Below the pieces are notes generated by a model. That model saw nothing but the letters and a program-made list of their open reading frames with translations. It was not told the DNA's origin and made no database searches. 64,000 nt of DNA from Gnetum montanum (taxonomy: Eukaryota > Streptophyta > Gnetopsida > Gnetales > Gnetaceae), in contig MNCI01036217.1 in NCBI GenBank assembly GCA_015680685.1, forward strand, positions 293,516-357,515, given 5' to 3'. Below are positions 22,986-34,559 of the stretch, in pieces (the first letter of the stretch is position 1; every line of letters starts with the position of its first letter). A program made the translations under genes and the position numbers.

Positions 22986-24641
22986 GGTAAAAAAAAGTGC
23001 TAAAATGGCTAAACGAGGTTGAAAAGGTTAAATAAAATGCAAATCCAAACAACTGGAATTTAGAAAATAGCTAAAAGAAGCAAAAACAACTGAAAGCAAG
23101 TCACTTACTATAAATAGTAAGTGGGTGTCAAGGGGGGTATACCCCTTTACCAAAACTGAACAATAGGTGATATCACACTCCACCCACTCCTAGATTCCTA
23201 GCTACACCTATGCTAAGGTGTAGCATGGGGGAAAGAAAGAGGTGAAAATATTTAAAATGGCTACAGCAAGTTATTTACTATAAATAGTAAGGTGGTTGTT
23301 AAATGGAGTATACCCCTTTACAAAAAATGCTAAAAGGGTGATATAAAACTCCATCCATGTTGGGCTTCCTAGCTACACCTACATTGAATTTAGTAGAAGA
23401 AAAGATAGTGGGGTAAGATGGGAGGTCTTACACCTTTTCGTTCAACATTATTGTGGGGGGAGTGGTTGAAACCCAAAGTGGAAATTTTGACTTCCCACAA
23501 AAAGATGGTTTGGAAATTTGCTAATTTTCATAGCAAGGGGAGATGGGGATTTGGGTGTTAAATCCACCAACACTAGAAAAGCTAAGAAAATATTGGCAAC
23601 AATGGGGGTTAAATTTGAAACTATAAACCAATTTTGGCTTTGATAGCAACGATTGTGAAAATTACAAAACCCAAACACCTACAACTTTAACACTAAGCTT
23701 CTATTATAGGGGGTATGAATGGTACTATTAGGATTTAAATGTTTTAAAGGTTTTAATGTCACAATTATAGATTTTTAAAATAAAAGTTAATGTTGGCAAT
23801 AGGGAAAATTGTTTTAGATAGAAATTGGATGAAGGTTCATGCCCTTTTTCTAGCATCAAAAAATTGTAGCAACTAAAAAATTTGATCATTGGAAAATTGA
23901 AAATCTCAATGTAATAGTTTTAACCCTAAATTCATAAGGCCTCCAAAAAATGAGATTCAGGGTGCTTTGGACAATCCAACAAATCACCTAGGGACTTAAC
24001 GAAATGCAAAAAAAATAATGCCAAAGAAAATTGTAGATCTAAAAATTGGAAAGCAAATACAAATTACACACAAAACTAAAAATTTAAAACTTTATTAAAA
24101 GAATGAATTTATGGGATGTATACAAATGTTGCCCATGAAAGAGCAAAAGGGGGGGGTTACGACTTGGATGCGGGTTCAGAGTCCATTGAAGTTGATATGA
24201 TCCACTTCACAATTCATATGCTTACCCACTCTCGATGCTATTGAACCTCCTCTATTGATGCTCCAGATCTTTAACATTGGTTATTATTGGGGGGGATGAG
24301 AAATGTGAATGATTTAGCTACCAAAGTGCTCCACAATAGGATTTGCAGATCCCAAGAACATAGCATAGAAAAAAAACTCACAAATCTCAATGGGGGTAAC
24401 AAGGTAATAGGGTTCCATGTTGAAAGGCTCTAAGAAGCTACATTTCTACAAGTTTTGCAAGAGATTTTTGGGTAAAAATGCTAAAATTCTTAAAATGCCA
24501 AAGTGTGAAACCTAAAAATGGTGTTGGAGGTTGATTTTTATAGCTTTTTGGACCTTCATTTTTGCTACAAATTGGTTGCAATTTGACTAATAGATTAGCT
24601 GCAAATCGCTATATATTTCTACCATGTACAGGTGAGATCGT
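22986..24641 (-). other. D leader or LTR-proximal region
   Basis: About 1.65 kb upstream of D gag with no gene. Two related blocks, 23095-23210 and 23270-23390, each contain TTACTATAAATAGTAA followed by GTATACCCCTTTA and a CTAGCTACACCTA word. They share the TATA near-palindrome of the 1.2-kb repeat. A poly-G run lies near 24150. No convincing primer-binding site was found, so the 5' LTR boundary of D is left open. Confidence 0.45.
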
Positions 24642-25299
24642 TGCCTAATTTAGGGGGGTTACTACATATGGAAATTGCTAAACATCCATGGCCATTCTAT
24701 TTATTATAAATAGTAACTAGGGCACACTATCTATGCTAGAGATAGATCTTCTATGCTAGGCCTTCTATCATATTCTCTGAAATGCATAGTCAATGTTAAA
24801 GTGCATGGAATGTTGAAACCTAGTGCATATGGCTTCTACATTAGGGGCATGTAGTCTTCACAATAAGGGTGAAGTTTCTATGCTAAACATAGATGCCACC
24901 ATACCCTTCACACTAATGTCTATCCTTCCACATTGGAAGTAGATGACCCACATCCCTCCATGTTGGGGTTAGGTGAGATCTACTTCCTGCAGGTGTTTCT
25001 AGTGTACAAAAGTGTATACCCCCCACAAAATCCATCAAATTTCCTTTAGCATTTCAAAAGGAATTTTCAACCACCCCCCTCCCCCATGAACAAATATAGA
25101 TAGTACATGACTTTTTCCATTTGGGGGATGAGGCTTTGACCACTTATGAGGCTTTTCTCAGTTCCAAAAGTATGAAATACGTGAGATTACCCCTCATGAG
25201 TTATAGCCTTTACATTTGCAATGAAGTTTTATCTCAGGTGTCATGGGGTGAAGGCTACATGATGAAAAATTATTACATGTAAATTTTGGTGGTGTTTTC
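24642..25299. repeat. Isolated partial copy of the 1.2-kb unit
   Basis: Aligns with about 731-1385 of the array at the left end, including the TATAAATAGTAACT segment (24708-24722), the GCATGGAATGTTGAAACCTAG part, and the unit start (AGGCTTTGACCACTTATGAGG at about 25131). It breaks off inside TTTTGGTGGTGTTTT, where element A begins. It begins near the phase at which the left array ends, so the D/E block is bracketed by the same repeat on both sides. Confidence 0.75.
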
Positions 25300-26640
25300 C
25301 TATCCTCCTCCACACTCTTTCACTCATGCACCTCCACCTTTAACTCCTCTACCACCTACTCCATCCATGTAGGGTGAGATACTTGCATAGCCACTAGAGA
25401 GAAATGCCACAAGGATCATAAACTTACAACCAGCTCCTTAGCTGAATGGTTCTAACTCTAAACCTCGCAAGAGATCATTCTTTAGAATCAACAACCACAA
25501 AGCCCTCACAAACACCTATGGCTTTGAACCCTACTACTAGTTCTTTTGAAATATCTATCAAATGACCTTCAAACCAAAGCACTCCTTAGTTACATACCAT
25601 CATGTTGATCCATGCAATCACTAATTGGATTAAGGCTAACCATCTTCCTAGGAAGATATCTAATCCTAGCAGTCCCCTTATTTCTTTTCATATTGACCAT
25701 GCAAGGCATTTTTGGACTTAGGTTTCAAAGTTAACTTGATTTCATAAGAAATGTACAAAGCCAGGAACCTTCCTTCCTTGAAGAAAAGTAATATTAGGCT
25801 AGAGTTGGTATACCAATCCATCATTTTTCCTTTGGAATTGGTGGAAGGTATTTTGACCACCATTTGTGGGTGGTCATCTCTTGTCAATTTCCTGGTAATC
25901 CATGTGGAGAATAGTAAGGGAGACTTACCTATCATCATGGGAAGAGCATGGATGAGCACTATTGATGCATGATTGGGGATTAGAGATCTCTCCTTGAAAA
26001 TTTCCAAGGACAATCAATTTGATAAGATTAAGAAGAATGAGTTCCATGCATCACATATAGTGACATAGGGTGCCACTACATGAAAAAACTATGGTCTATA
26101 AAGACCACATTACTTAAGGCATGTAGCCAGTGTGTGGATGTCACAGAAATTCAAAGGTACATATATGTTGTAGCCACTAAATAGGTGGGCACCCAATGGT
26201 TGACAACTAAAAGAAAGGTTGGCTCAACAATGTGCATGAAACTAGATGAGAGCCTCACAAGCTTTTATGTGGATAACATGGATCAATTGGAGCAGATCCA
26301 TTATCAACTCTTTGATGAATAAGGTGAAAGTAATTAGGGAGAGTTGGAGATCCCTACGACCTTCAATCAGGAGCCCCTTGCATTAAAGGATCTACCAATA
26401 GGAATAAAATATGCATTTCTAAATAATGAAAAGTTGGTAATCATAAATGTCATACTTGCTCTTGAACAAAATAAGAAGTTGTTGGAAGTTATCAATAGAT
26501 GGCCAAAAAGCTTTGTCTGATTATATCATAAGCTCATTGGAATTGATCCAAGGATATGACAACACAAATATATACAAACTCCTCCATCAAATGAAAGTGA
26601 CAACCATAGAGACACTTGAATCCAAAGCTCAAGCAAATTG
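25300..26640 (+). pseudogene. A gag C-terminus and protease (degraded)
   Basis: The first part matches the Pro-rich end of gag in B and C (LTPLPPTPSM). The protease follows with a damaged active site, FLDLGFKVNLIS near 25711-25745, where B has LLDSGS; then NLPSLKKSNIRLEL, a GWSSLVNFLV strand and IIMGRAWMSTIDA. The stretch 26070-26640 is the linker to RT and is readable in pieces, such as NEKLVII near 26425. Several frameshifts and stops make this copy more decayed than B. Confidence 0.75.
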
Positions 26641-29280
26641 TTAAGGAGGAAATTGAATGACTCCTCAAGGTTGGGTTCATTTACCCCATTGTGTATAGTG
26701 AGTGGATTAGCCCACTTTTTATTGTGTAAAAGAAAGGAGGAATGTGGAGGATTTGCATAAACTTCAGGCTATTGAACATGGGTACTTACAAAGATCACTT
26801 TCCATTACGATTTGTGGACCAAGTGTTGGATATGATCATGGGGCATTGTTATTATAGTTTTTTGGATGGTTATAGTGGCTATAGCCAAATCTAGATTGTG
26901 CTAAAGGACCAAGCCAAGACAACATTCACAAGTCCCTAGGGAACTTTTACATACATATAGATGCCTTTTAGCCTATGCAATGCTCCCATCACATTTCAAC
27001 AGTTGGTTTTCAGCATCTCCCAACAACAAATTGGTAGTAAGGTAGAAGTCTTTATGGATGACTTCTCTACTTGCATGGCTACCTTTGAGCAAGCCTTGGA
27101 CTGCCTTAAGCAAGTGTTTCAATTATGTGTAGAAACTAACTTAAGGGTTAATAAAAAAAAGAGCCATTAGATGGTCCAAGAGGGCATTTTCATGGGACAT
27201 TGAATTTCAACAAAAGGGATCAAGGTAGATCTAGAAAAAATAAGAGTCATCCAAGGAATAACTAGATAACCAAAAATTTTCAAAGATGTAAGGTCATTCC
27301 TTGGAAACATTAATTACTATAAGTGATTCATTGAGAACTTCTCAAAGATCATCAAGACATTGGTGAAGCTCAGAAAAAAAGATGCAACATTTGTCTAGAC
27401 CAAGGAATGTAAGCATGCATTCCAAAAACTCAAGTAGAAGCTCATGGAGACTCTAATTCTATGAGCACCTAATTTCTCTAGACTATTCCACATCATGATA
27501 TATGCATCAAACTATGTTTTAGAAGTCATGCTTACATAGATGGATGATCAAAAATGTCCATACTACATACACTGTGTAAGCAGGAGTATTGTGGATGCAC
27601 AACTTTACTACACCACCACTAAAAATAATCTTATGGTGATGTTGTATGCATTGGAGAACTTTAAGCACTATATGCTTGGATATAGACTATTTATGCACAT
27701 TGAGCATAGTGAAATTTGGTTCCTAATGAATAAGCCAATGGTGAGCCCCATCTCATACGGTGGTTCATGATCCTTTCAAGAGTTTGATCTTATAAGGGTA
27801 GACCGAAAGAAAATTGAGAATGTGGTAGCTAACCACTTATCTTAGTTATGATAGGATAACAAGGAGGATAAGATCTTACTTCCATATCAATTTCTTGATG
27901 AACTTCTCTTTGCTATTGTTGTTCATGAATCAGATCCCAAAGGAATGAACCAGTATGACAACATACTCTCCTATCTAATCACACAGAAGATGCCACAGGA
28001 ATCAAACCACAAGAGAAAATAACAATTTCTTTACCAAGCTAAGCACTTTATGAGAATCAATGGTAACATTTTCAAGGTTTAAGCAGATGGCTTGGTATGA
28101 TGGTATGTCCCTGATGTAGACCAACTTCAACTCCTCCAACATGCACACAAAGGTCCTTGTGGGGGCCATTATGCTGAGAATTAAACAACCATTAAGATCC
28201 TTATGGCCAGATGTTATTGGCCTACAATCTTCAAGGATGCTCATTAATTCTTTCACTCCTATGATAGATGTCAACATGATGGAAAGATGACTACAAATAT
28301 GGAAGGGCTTCAATAGTGAATCCAACCATTGGAGTCATTTGATCTTTGGGGGATTGATTTCATGGGGTCCATCATTCCTATGTCAAATGGAAAGGCCTAC
28401 ATTATTTTGGCTATAGATTATTGCATTCAATGGACTAAATTTGCACCCATCACTGACTTTTCATGATCTACAATGGTCTAGTTTGTACAACAAAATTTTG
28501 GAAACAAGTTTGATGTATCACAAACACTTATTTCTAATAACAAGATACATTTCATGAGTGCCACTTTTCAAATGCTTATGCAACACTTAGGGGTTGAACA
28601 TAAACTAACAACTTCATACCATCCCCAAGCTAATGATCAAGATGAGATTAATAGTAAGAAAATTACCAAAATACTAACTCACACTATTAGTAAATATATG
28701 AAGGACTAGAGTAACAAACTCAATGATGCCCTTTGATCTTATCGTTCAACATGGAAACTTCCTAGTGGGTACTCTTCCTATGAGCTAGTGTGTGGAAAAT
28801 TGCCAACACTTCCCATCCAAGCTAAACTTTGTATACTTTTCATAGCTTGTGACCTTAACTTGGACCTGAGTCTAGCTAAAAAAGAAAGATTGATGAATCT
28901 CAACGTGCTAGACAAGAATAGATTAGTGATCCTATCATCAAAAAACGTGCACAAGGTACATAGTAAACACTACCATGACCTTAGTATTAGGAATGTAAAG
29001 TTTCAACTAGGAGATGAGGTGCTTTACTAGAACCCCATGCACATGCCTCAATGAACAAAATTTCAAATGTTATGAGAGGAACCTTACATTATCTATGAAA
29101 CCTTTCCATTTGGAACCATGATGATCTACCACCCTGATAGCCTAAATAAAAGATTCTAAGTCAACACCCAATAACTTAGGCCTTTTCATGAACCACAAGC
29201 AACCAGTGGGAATACTCAATCTTTCGTATCTTCCCCTTCCAACTTAGTCATGGGGGAGATGGACATCCATGCAGATATTT
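26641..29280 (+). pseudogene. A pol: RT, RNase H, integrase (degraded)
   Basis: Largely one frame with nonsense codons. RT (26641-27310) shows RLLNMGTYKDHFPL, SFLDGYSGY, SLCNAPITFQ and an intact catalytic FMDD at 27051-27062. RNase H (27310-27860) is recognised by YASNYVLEVML and ALENFKHYMLGY. Integrase (28090-29030) keeps part of the zinc finger (one Cys is Tyr in SYDRCQ), WGIDFMG with the first Asp, and GVEHKLTTSYHPQ. The second catalytic Asp is lost (SNNKIHF where SDN is expected). A C-terminal domain (28788-29030) and a final NLVMGEM box near 29250 close the gene. Wording and order are Athila-like. Confidence 0.85.
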
Positions 29281-30204
29281 TATAAAGTGGCTCCTTGATT
29301 TTTACCTTTCTTTTTTTACACTATTTGTAGCATGTTTTCTATTTTCTTGAGTCTTTTATAATTTTTTCTATATTTTTATTTATTTGAAATTTTCTTACCT
29401 TTCTTCCTTTTTCTTTATTACCATAAGGACTTTGGTGCCGAATATAGCTACTAATTGATGGTGGTTTGTAACTTCATTGATTACTTGACTACAAATGACT
29501 AGATTTCATCTTAGAATTTTGACATTCACTAATGAGACACTAATTCTTTTCATGATAATAACTAGTGAGTCCATGTCATCCATCACTTCACATGATTTTA
29601 TTATGTTTCCTTATTTTGGAAAGATGAGGTCCCTTATTAATAACAACTTATAACGAATTAGTGACCCTAGTACTTTTCAAACTTAGGATGAATTAAATGG
29701 ATGTACAAGGGTGTGACTTCAAGGGAATTTATCACTTTTATACCTACCTACCATCTGGGGTTGCATGAGTATTTCCATGGATTTTTTACCATTTCTCCAT
29801 CAGCTAATAAACAAGAAGCAATGTCTTTACATGGTGTGCTTTCCATTTGAAAAGAAACAAAACAAAACAAAACCAATAATGAGAATTTAAAGCACATCCC
29901 TTAGATAGAATAATGGGCTACAAGCACTAGTTATGGGGTTGGAAATATATTTTACCCATACCTAAAGGCACTCTTCTAACTAAGGCCCTTTTTGCTTCTT
30001 CATTTTCGTTTTTTCTTTCTTTGGAATGATGAGTGGTATATGGGGATGTTATTGTATCTTGGAGAGTGGAAAAGTCTAACGTGCCAATGCAAAGTCATTG
30101 CAAGTAGATGGTCTTGATTCAAACTAAGGAAGAAAGTTCTCAAGTCATACTAATCACATCTTCCATAACAGACTTCATGTAACCAACATGTGGGAATCCA
30201 TTCC

Positions 30205-30207
<3 letters not shown>

Positions 30208-30240
<33 letters not shown>
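30208..30240 (+). repeat. (CT)n microsatellite
   Basis: A perfect run of 33 bases, sixteen and a half CT units, inside the non-coding part of element A. It is absent at the matching place in C, so it arose or expanded in this copy. Confidence 0.95.
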
Positions 30241-30243
<3 letters not shown>

Positions 30244-30715
30244 CTAGGATTCCTTTCATATCCCACCTCACTACTTCTTCTTATGAATGTATCGATCGGT
30301 TCATTTGGTAAATGATCAACATTCTCTAATGATTTCTTTGGTGATTTGGCTTTTAACGATCCACAACCATTAATCATCTATGGGCACATGGACTCCTTAG
30401 TTTAAGGGCATGCAAGGGAATTAAAGGCATGAGCCTCCTATGGGGAGGACCCACTTGCATACTCCTTGGTTGGATTGGTTAAACGTCTTATCCCTTAGCC
30501 ATTTTGTTTTCAAACCCTATGTTTTCTACCATAATGCATCCAGTTTTTACATTTCCTTAACACATAAATTTCATAAGAAATCTCCATTCGACACATATTT
30601 CTAGCCCACTTCAAGCATTCATCCTTATTCTAGGATTTTCTAGCTTCCTATGGACTCCAATTTCATGAAAAAACTCAGTTTTCATACTTATTAATGTGAA
30701 TAATTTTTGTTTTCG

Positions 30716-30762
30716 GTTGCAATGATGCATCCCTATCAATGCAACACAAAAACTCTATATAT
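30716..30762 (+). promoter_or_regulatory. Palindrome with TATA-like box upstream of the A third ORF
   Basis: GTTGCAATGAT (30716-30726) and ATCAATGCAAC (30735-30745) pair at ten of eleven positions and are followed by TATATAT (30756-30762). The matching place in C has a similar arrangement with TATAAATA. The LTRs of this family also start with an inverted repeat upstream of a TATA box. Possible internal promoter of the third ORF; untested. Confidence 0.4.
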
Positions 30763-31189
30763 TCACGTTGACACTTAAGAAATTTTTCACCTTTCCCTTC
30801 AAACATGGGAGTTTTTGCCATTTTCAATGCCCAAAGCCTTCAAGAGCCCATAACTTCTTAACCACTTATCCAAATCTACTCATTCTTTGACCCTACAACT
30901 ACCATAGGTGAGCTTTACATCATGGGGGTTACAAACCAATGGCTTCTAATACAAAATTTTTTCTAACTCTCACATGGTTTAACTAATAAAATAATATTAA
31001 ATATCATAAATTCATCTAAGTTAAACCTCACAAAAAACTCAAGTAGCCATTACAATAAGCTAATACTAAAATAATTAATCTTTCACGATCACAACTTAGT
31101 CTAAGTGTAACTAGCTAAAGGGAAAAAGGTATCAAAGTGTTATATGTTATACATAAAATGATAATCCTTGGCCATGTTTGTGATAATAG

Positions 31190-33440
31190 ATGTTATCAAA
31201 GAGAATACCAAAAGAACCATCTAGACCATGGGAGAAGTGAAAATAAGGGGGAAGGGCCCAATAGCCACAATAGCACCAAGAGGAAGAAGTAGAAATGCAT
31301 GCCATAGGGTGTCTTCAAAAGGAGCCTAAGTTGGAATCTATTAGTCAAATTCCCATAGTGGAAACAAGCTAGTCTAGGTGAGATGAGGTGCCAAGACCTA
31401 GACTGAACTTGGAGGTCACCTTGACCAAGGCCTGCTTAAGACAATTTTTTTCTAAGAAGGTTCAAAGTGTGGTTCTCCAAGAACTTAACTTTGGTTCCTT
31501 CTTGGACATGACACCAAAAGAGGTGAAGACTCAATTACAAGGATCTCTCATGTGGCCTATCCTTACTTTCAATGGGGAGTGGTACACGGGAGAGACTTAT
31601 ATCTTCTAGAATAATATTTAAGTATATGCCATAGTAAAGAACAAGAACATTAGTGTGTCCTATTTAGTTGAGACCATTGCAGAGGCCCTTGGATTGCCTA
31701 ATAGTGGAGCAGCTTTGGTAGATATTTCCACGCAAGTGAACCCAAATGTCAAAAAGAAATGGATCCAATGATGCTATGGAGTGTACCATAAGGACTATGG
31801 TGTACTACTAAGGTAGAGAGGATTTATTTTAAGATTGTAGCCTATCACCTAAACCCAACAATGAGGCCAAGTAAGTTCACTGCCTTCTCTACTTGTATGT
31901 GTATTTTTCTAAGTAGAAAATTTCTAGTCAACCTTTCATAGCTTATCTTCCTAGAGATGAAGAAAATATTCAAAAATAATGAGCATGGGAAGAAGCCACT
32001 CCCCTTCCCTTGCCTCATTACAAAACTTTGCAGAAGGGAATGGATAGCTCATTACATTAATGACACACTTCGTGATACTCCTACCACATCTTAGTAGGAG
32101 ATGATGAAAGATAAAGCACCTACCAAATTACTTGAAGAGGAGCAACTACCACCACCATCACCACCTACTCAAGAAACAATGTCAAAGGCTCATGTCACAA
32201 TCAAGTGCATGAAGAAGCTCCATCAGCAACTCTTATAGTAACAAGAAGAAGGACCTAGTGATGAAGAAGCTTTCTTACAAATTTAGAATGAAATCAAAGA
32301 TGTTAAGAATTCAAAGGAGATGGTAGTCGTTGATGAATCCTTCTTGAAGGCTTTGACCTTCAACATCAATAAGAACTTGTTGCAAGTTTGTAAGGAGAAC
32401 CTCACTTTGACCAAGGACATTCACCACCTGCAAAATGTTAAAGCATAAAAGGATTAGATGATTGAATTTATCTGATAATAGTAGGAGTATATTTCCATAG
32501 TAAACATGGGCTTGAGGAAGTTGGTAGCCAAAAATTGAAATCTCTAAATGAAGGAAGTCTATGCCCTTTGACAAAAAATAGCCATTTAGGTAGCCACCTA
32601 AAAGAATGAGGTTCTAAAATTTTAATGTGTAACAGATTATTGTAGGAACTAGGTTGGGCTCCTTAGGAAGGTGAATGAAAAAGAAATTTGACTAGTGAAA
32701 GAAAAAATGAATGAGGTCCTCTGAAAACTCCAACAAAGAGGTGATGTGAGGCAACCAATCTTTGATGGATTAAATGCCTACAACAAATTATAAATCTACC
32801 TAAAGGAATTATAGATTGAAGAGATGATGAAATACATGGAGCTTACCAACCTTTGTTATGCAAACTTGGCAATGATGATAGTAGGAAGACCATGGTCAAA
32901 TTTGGAGAAACAGGCGGTCAACTTTTACCTTTTCTATGAGGATGAGTTCAAGCATCATAAGGGCACAAAGAAAAAGCTAGAAACAACTAATGTTGAGCTT
33001 AAAGTTCTTAAGAGTCGATTTACAAACCAAGGATCAATTACTGAGAACCTAGCTAGAAGGATGAATGACTACCAAGGGAACCTTGTTAGGACATTTGATG
33101 TCAAATTCACAACCTAGTTTTTCAATGCTAAGGAATTGTTCCTTGCAATTTCCTATTCATGGGATGTCCCCATACTATCCTATATTGGTGATACTACATG
33201 GGCTATGTATGATCCACAAAGCAAGGAGAAGAAGATGAAGGTATTGCTAAATGTCTTTCACCTTCCACCATAAGTAGCAGCTATAGTAGGATAACTGCAA
33301 CCACTACCTTAGCCTTAAACACCATCACCATGAGCATTGGAGGCTAGAGAAGATCCTTCAGCATCCTAAGAGCCTCCACCTCTTGGCACTATTTGATCTT
33401 CTCTTCATCTTCAACCATCAAAGGATTTCCAACTATCTAG
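31190..33440 (+). pseudogene. A third ORF, unrecognised protein (degraded)
   Basis: The ATG at 31190 directly follows an AG and is in the same frame as PRLNLEVTLTKACLRQ and ELNFGSFLDM (31388-31609). Stops then interrupt, but the similarity to C continues throughout: GEWYTGETYIF, a part ending near the Pro-rich PPPSPPTQE (about 32140), and a long helical region. The helical region includes ELTNLCYANLAMMIVGRPW and FYEDEFKHHKGTKKKLE (32824-33117), which looks like coiled coil. The last recognisable box is WAMYDPQSKEKKMK (about 33200). The position between pol and 3' LTR is where Athila elements carry an env-like ORF. No membrane segment or known domain was recognised, so no function is given. 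Confidence 0.7.
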
Positions 33441-33610
33441 TTTTGCAAGAGTGTTTAATTTTTTTCTCCTGAACATCCATTTTTATAATCATTATAAATC
33501 CATATAGTTGGGCACTTATAGTTAGTCAATATGTGGTTTGACACCTTTCTAATATTGAAAGAAGCTTCATCCTACTTTTTTTCACTTGAAGATGAGTTTT
33601 TAGTCAGTCA

Positions 33611-33618
33611 TTGGGGTA
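33611..33618 (+). other. Polypurine tract of A
   Basis: TTGGGGTA directly precedes the LTR start. The matching tract is GGGGGTA in B and GGGGTA in C. It is short but in the right place. Confidence 0.55.
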
Positions 33619-34314
33619 TGGTGAATCATAAAGTTGGGCTACATCGATAGGCATGCATCAACACATCCCCTTCAATGCATGGGTTGATGCACACAGTAGG
33701 AATTTAAGGATTATACACATCCTTATTCAAGCATCAATCTACTTGGACACCTTGATGTGATGGCAATAAAGATGAGATTCTTAAAACTCCTTGCAGCACT
33801 CAAAATAGATTAATGTTTACTTTCATGCACTTTACGTTCATGTTCTTAAGTAATTAATATTCTTAACTAATATAGATAATTATGGCCACCTCAAACATAC
33901 CATTAATACTTGGTAATCCCAGCTGTGTTATCACTTGGTATTCCTAGTAACCTAGTAACATCATAACGAGTTTAAGATGTGTACAAAAGATGGGCCCAGA
34001 TACTTATGTTAGGAAGCAGACTAAGGCATTAGAAAGTTACTTAGATTAATACATAATTAATTACTTTATTTCACACTTAGGATAATTAAAATGAAATATG
34101 AATATAAATATAAATCATATGTCTTAGCTTATACTTAACCATGCACTTGCACTTGCACAAGTGAAGCCAAGAAGACAAAGATCACATCCTTAGATCACTA
34201 CGTTTACTATTGCACATTTGGAGAGCTAAAGTCCATAGAATTCAACTAGATCACTAGTGCAATGCTTGTGATTTGTATGGTTGGTTGGGTGTATGGACTA
34301 CATACCTCTCATCA
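33619..34314 (+). repeat. 3' LTR of element A
   Basis: 696 bases from TGGTGAATC to CTCATCA. It contains a 9-bp perfect inverted repeat (TGCATCAAC at 33654, GTTGATGCA at 33683) near its start, AATAAA at 33765-33770, and a U5-side region matching the LTRs of B and C (CTTGGTAATCCCAG, TTGGTTGGGTGTA). It is shorter than the C LTR, chiefly in the promoter part, where no clear TATA box is left. No second LTR of this copy is in the window. Confidence 0.82.
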
Positions 34315-34559
34315 CTTATAGATTTGTGTGGTTACATAGAATTTGACATTATGACACATATTTACATGACTAACTTTCCTATGAATGTCGTATGGTAGTT
34401 CAAGTGGTATTCAAAACTTATCATGCCATGCATGATTAACACATATGAAAAAAAAAGATAAAACAAAACAAAAATAAATCAAGCTTAATGTAGTTTTCTT
34501 TATGTTCTAGGAAATGGGGCCTTCTGTATCAGCTTCTATTCCTTATTGTCAATATTTTG

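Larger units (their letters stand above)
12149..24641 (-). mobile_element. Element D: decayed Tat/Ogre-like retrotransposon, main part
   Basis: Minus-strand element read from right to left: leader (24641-22986), gag-pro (22985-19500), a ~4-kb non-coding spacer with a tandem array, then RT, RNase H and integrase (15600-12250). The lineage is indicated by MPFGLKN in RT and an STKGQAIA linker before a second RNase H. The LTRs could not be proven; the 1.2-kb repeat lies at both outer ends (up to 3157 and from 24642). A composite of two related elements in the same orientation cannot be excluded. Confidence 0.7.
29281..31189 (+). other. A non-coding region between pol and third ORF
   Basis: About 1.9 kb, homologous to 56831-58963 in C and in part to 42491-43800 in B. 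It starts with T-rich DNA. A conserved segment around 30400-30480 (GGGCATGCAAGGGAATTAA, GGAGGACCCACTTGCATAC) is present in all three elements. It also carries a (CT) run, a palindrome with a TATA-like box (30716-30762), and a conserved GTGAGC at 30908. No frame is conserved. Confidence 0.6.
25300..34314 (+). mobile_element. Element A: Athila-like retrotransposon, 5'-truncated
   Basis: Contains the end of gag, protease, RT, RNase H, integrase, a long non-coding region, a third ORF, a purine tract and a complete 3' LTR (33619-34314). The 5' LTR, primer site and most of gag are missing: the element starts abruptly next to the 1.2-kb repeat. RT and integrase motifs and the third ORF match elements C and F, so they form one family. 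After the 3' LTR comes minus-strand element F. Confidence 0.85.

Noticed and set aside
24228-24262. CCTCCTCTATTGATGCTCCA as a minus-strand primer-binding site of D
   Set aside because: It resembles the E site only with insertions and has no LTR end (CA on the minus strand) beside it.
31190-33440. Naming the third ORF env
   Set aside because: Only its position fits; no signal peptide, membrane anchor or env-like motif is visible.
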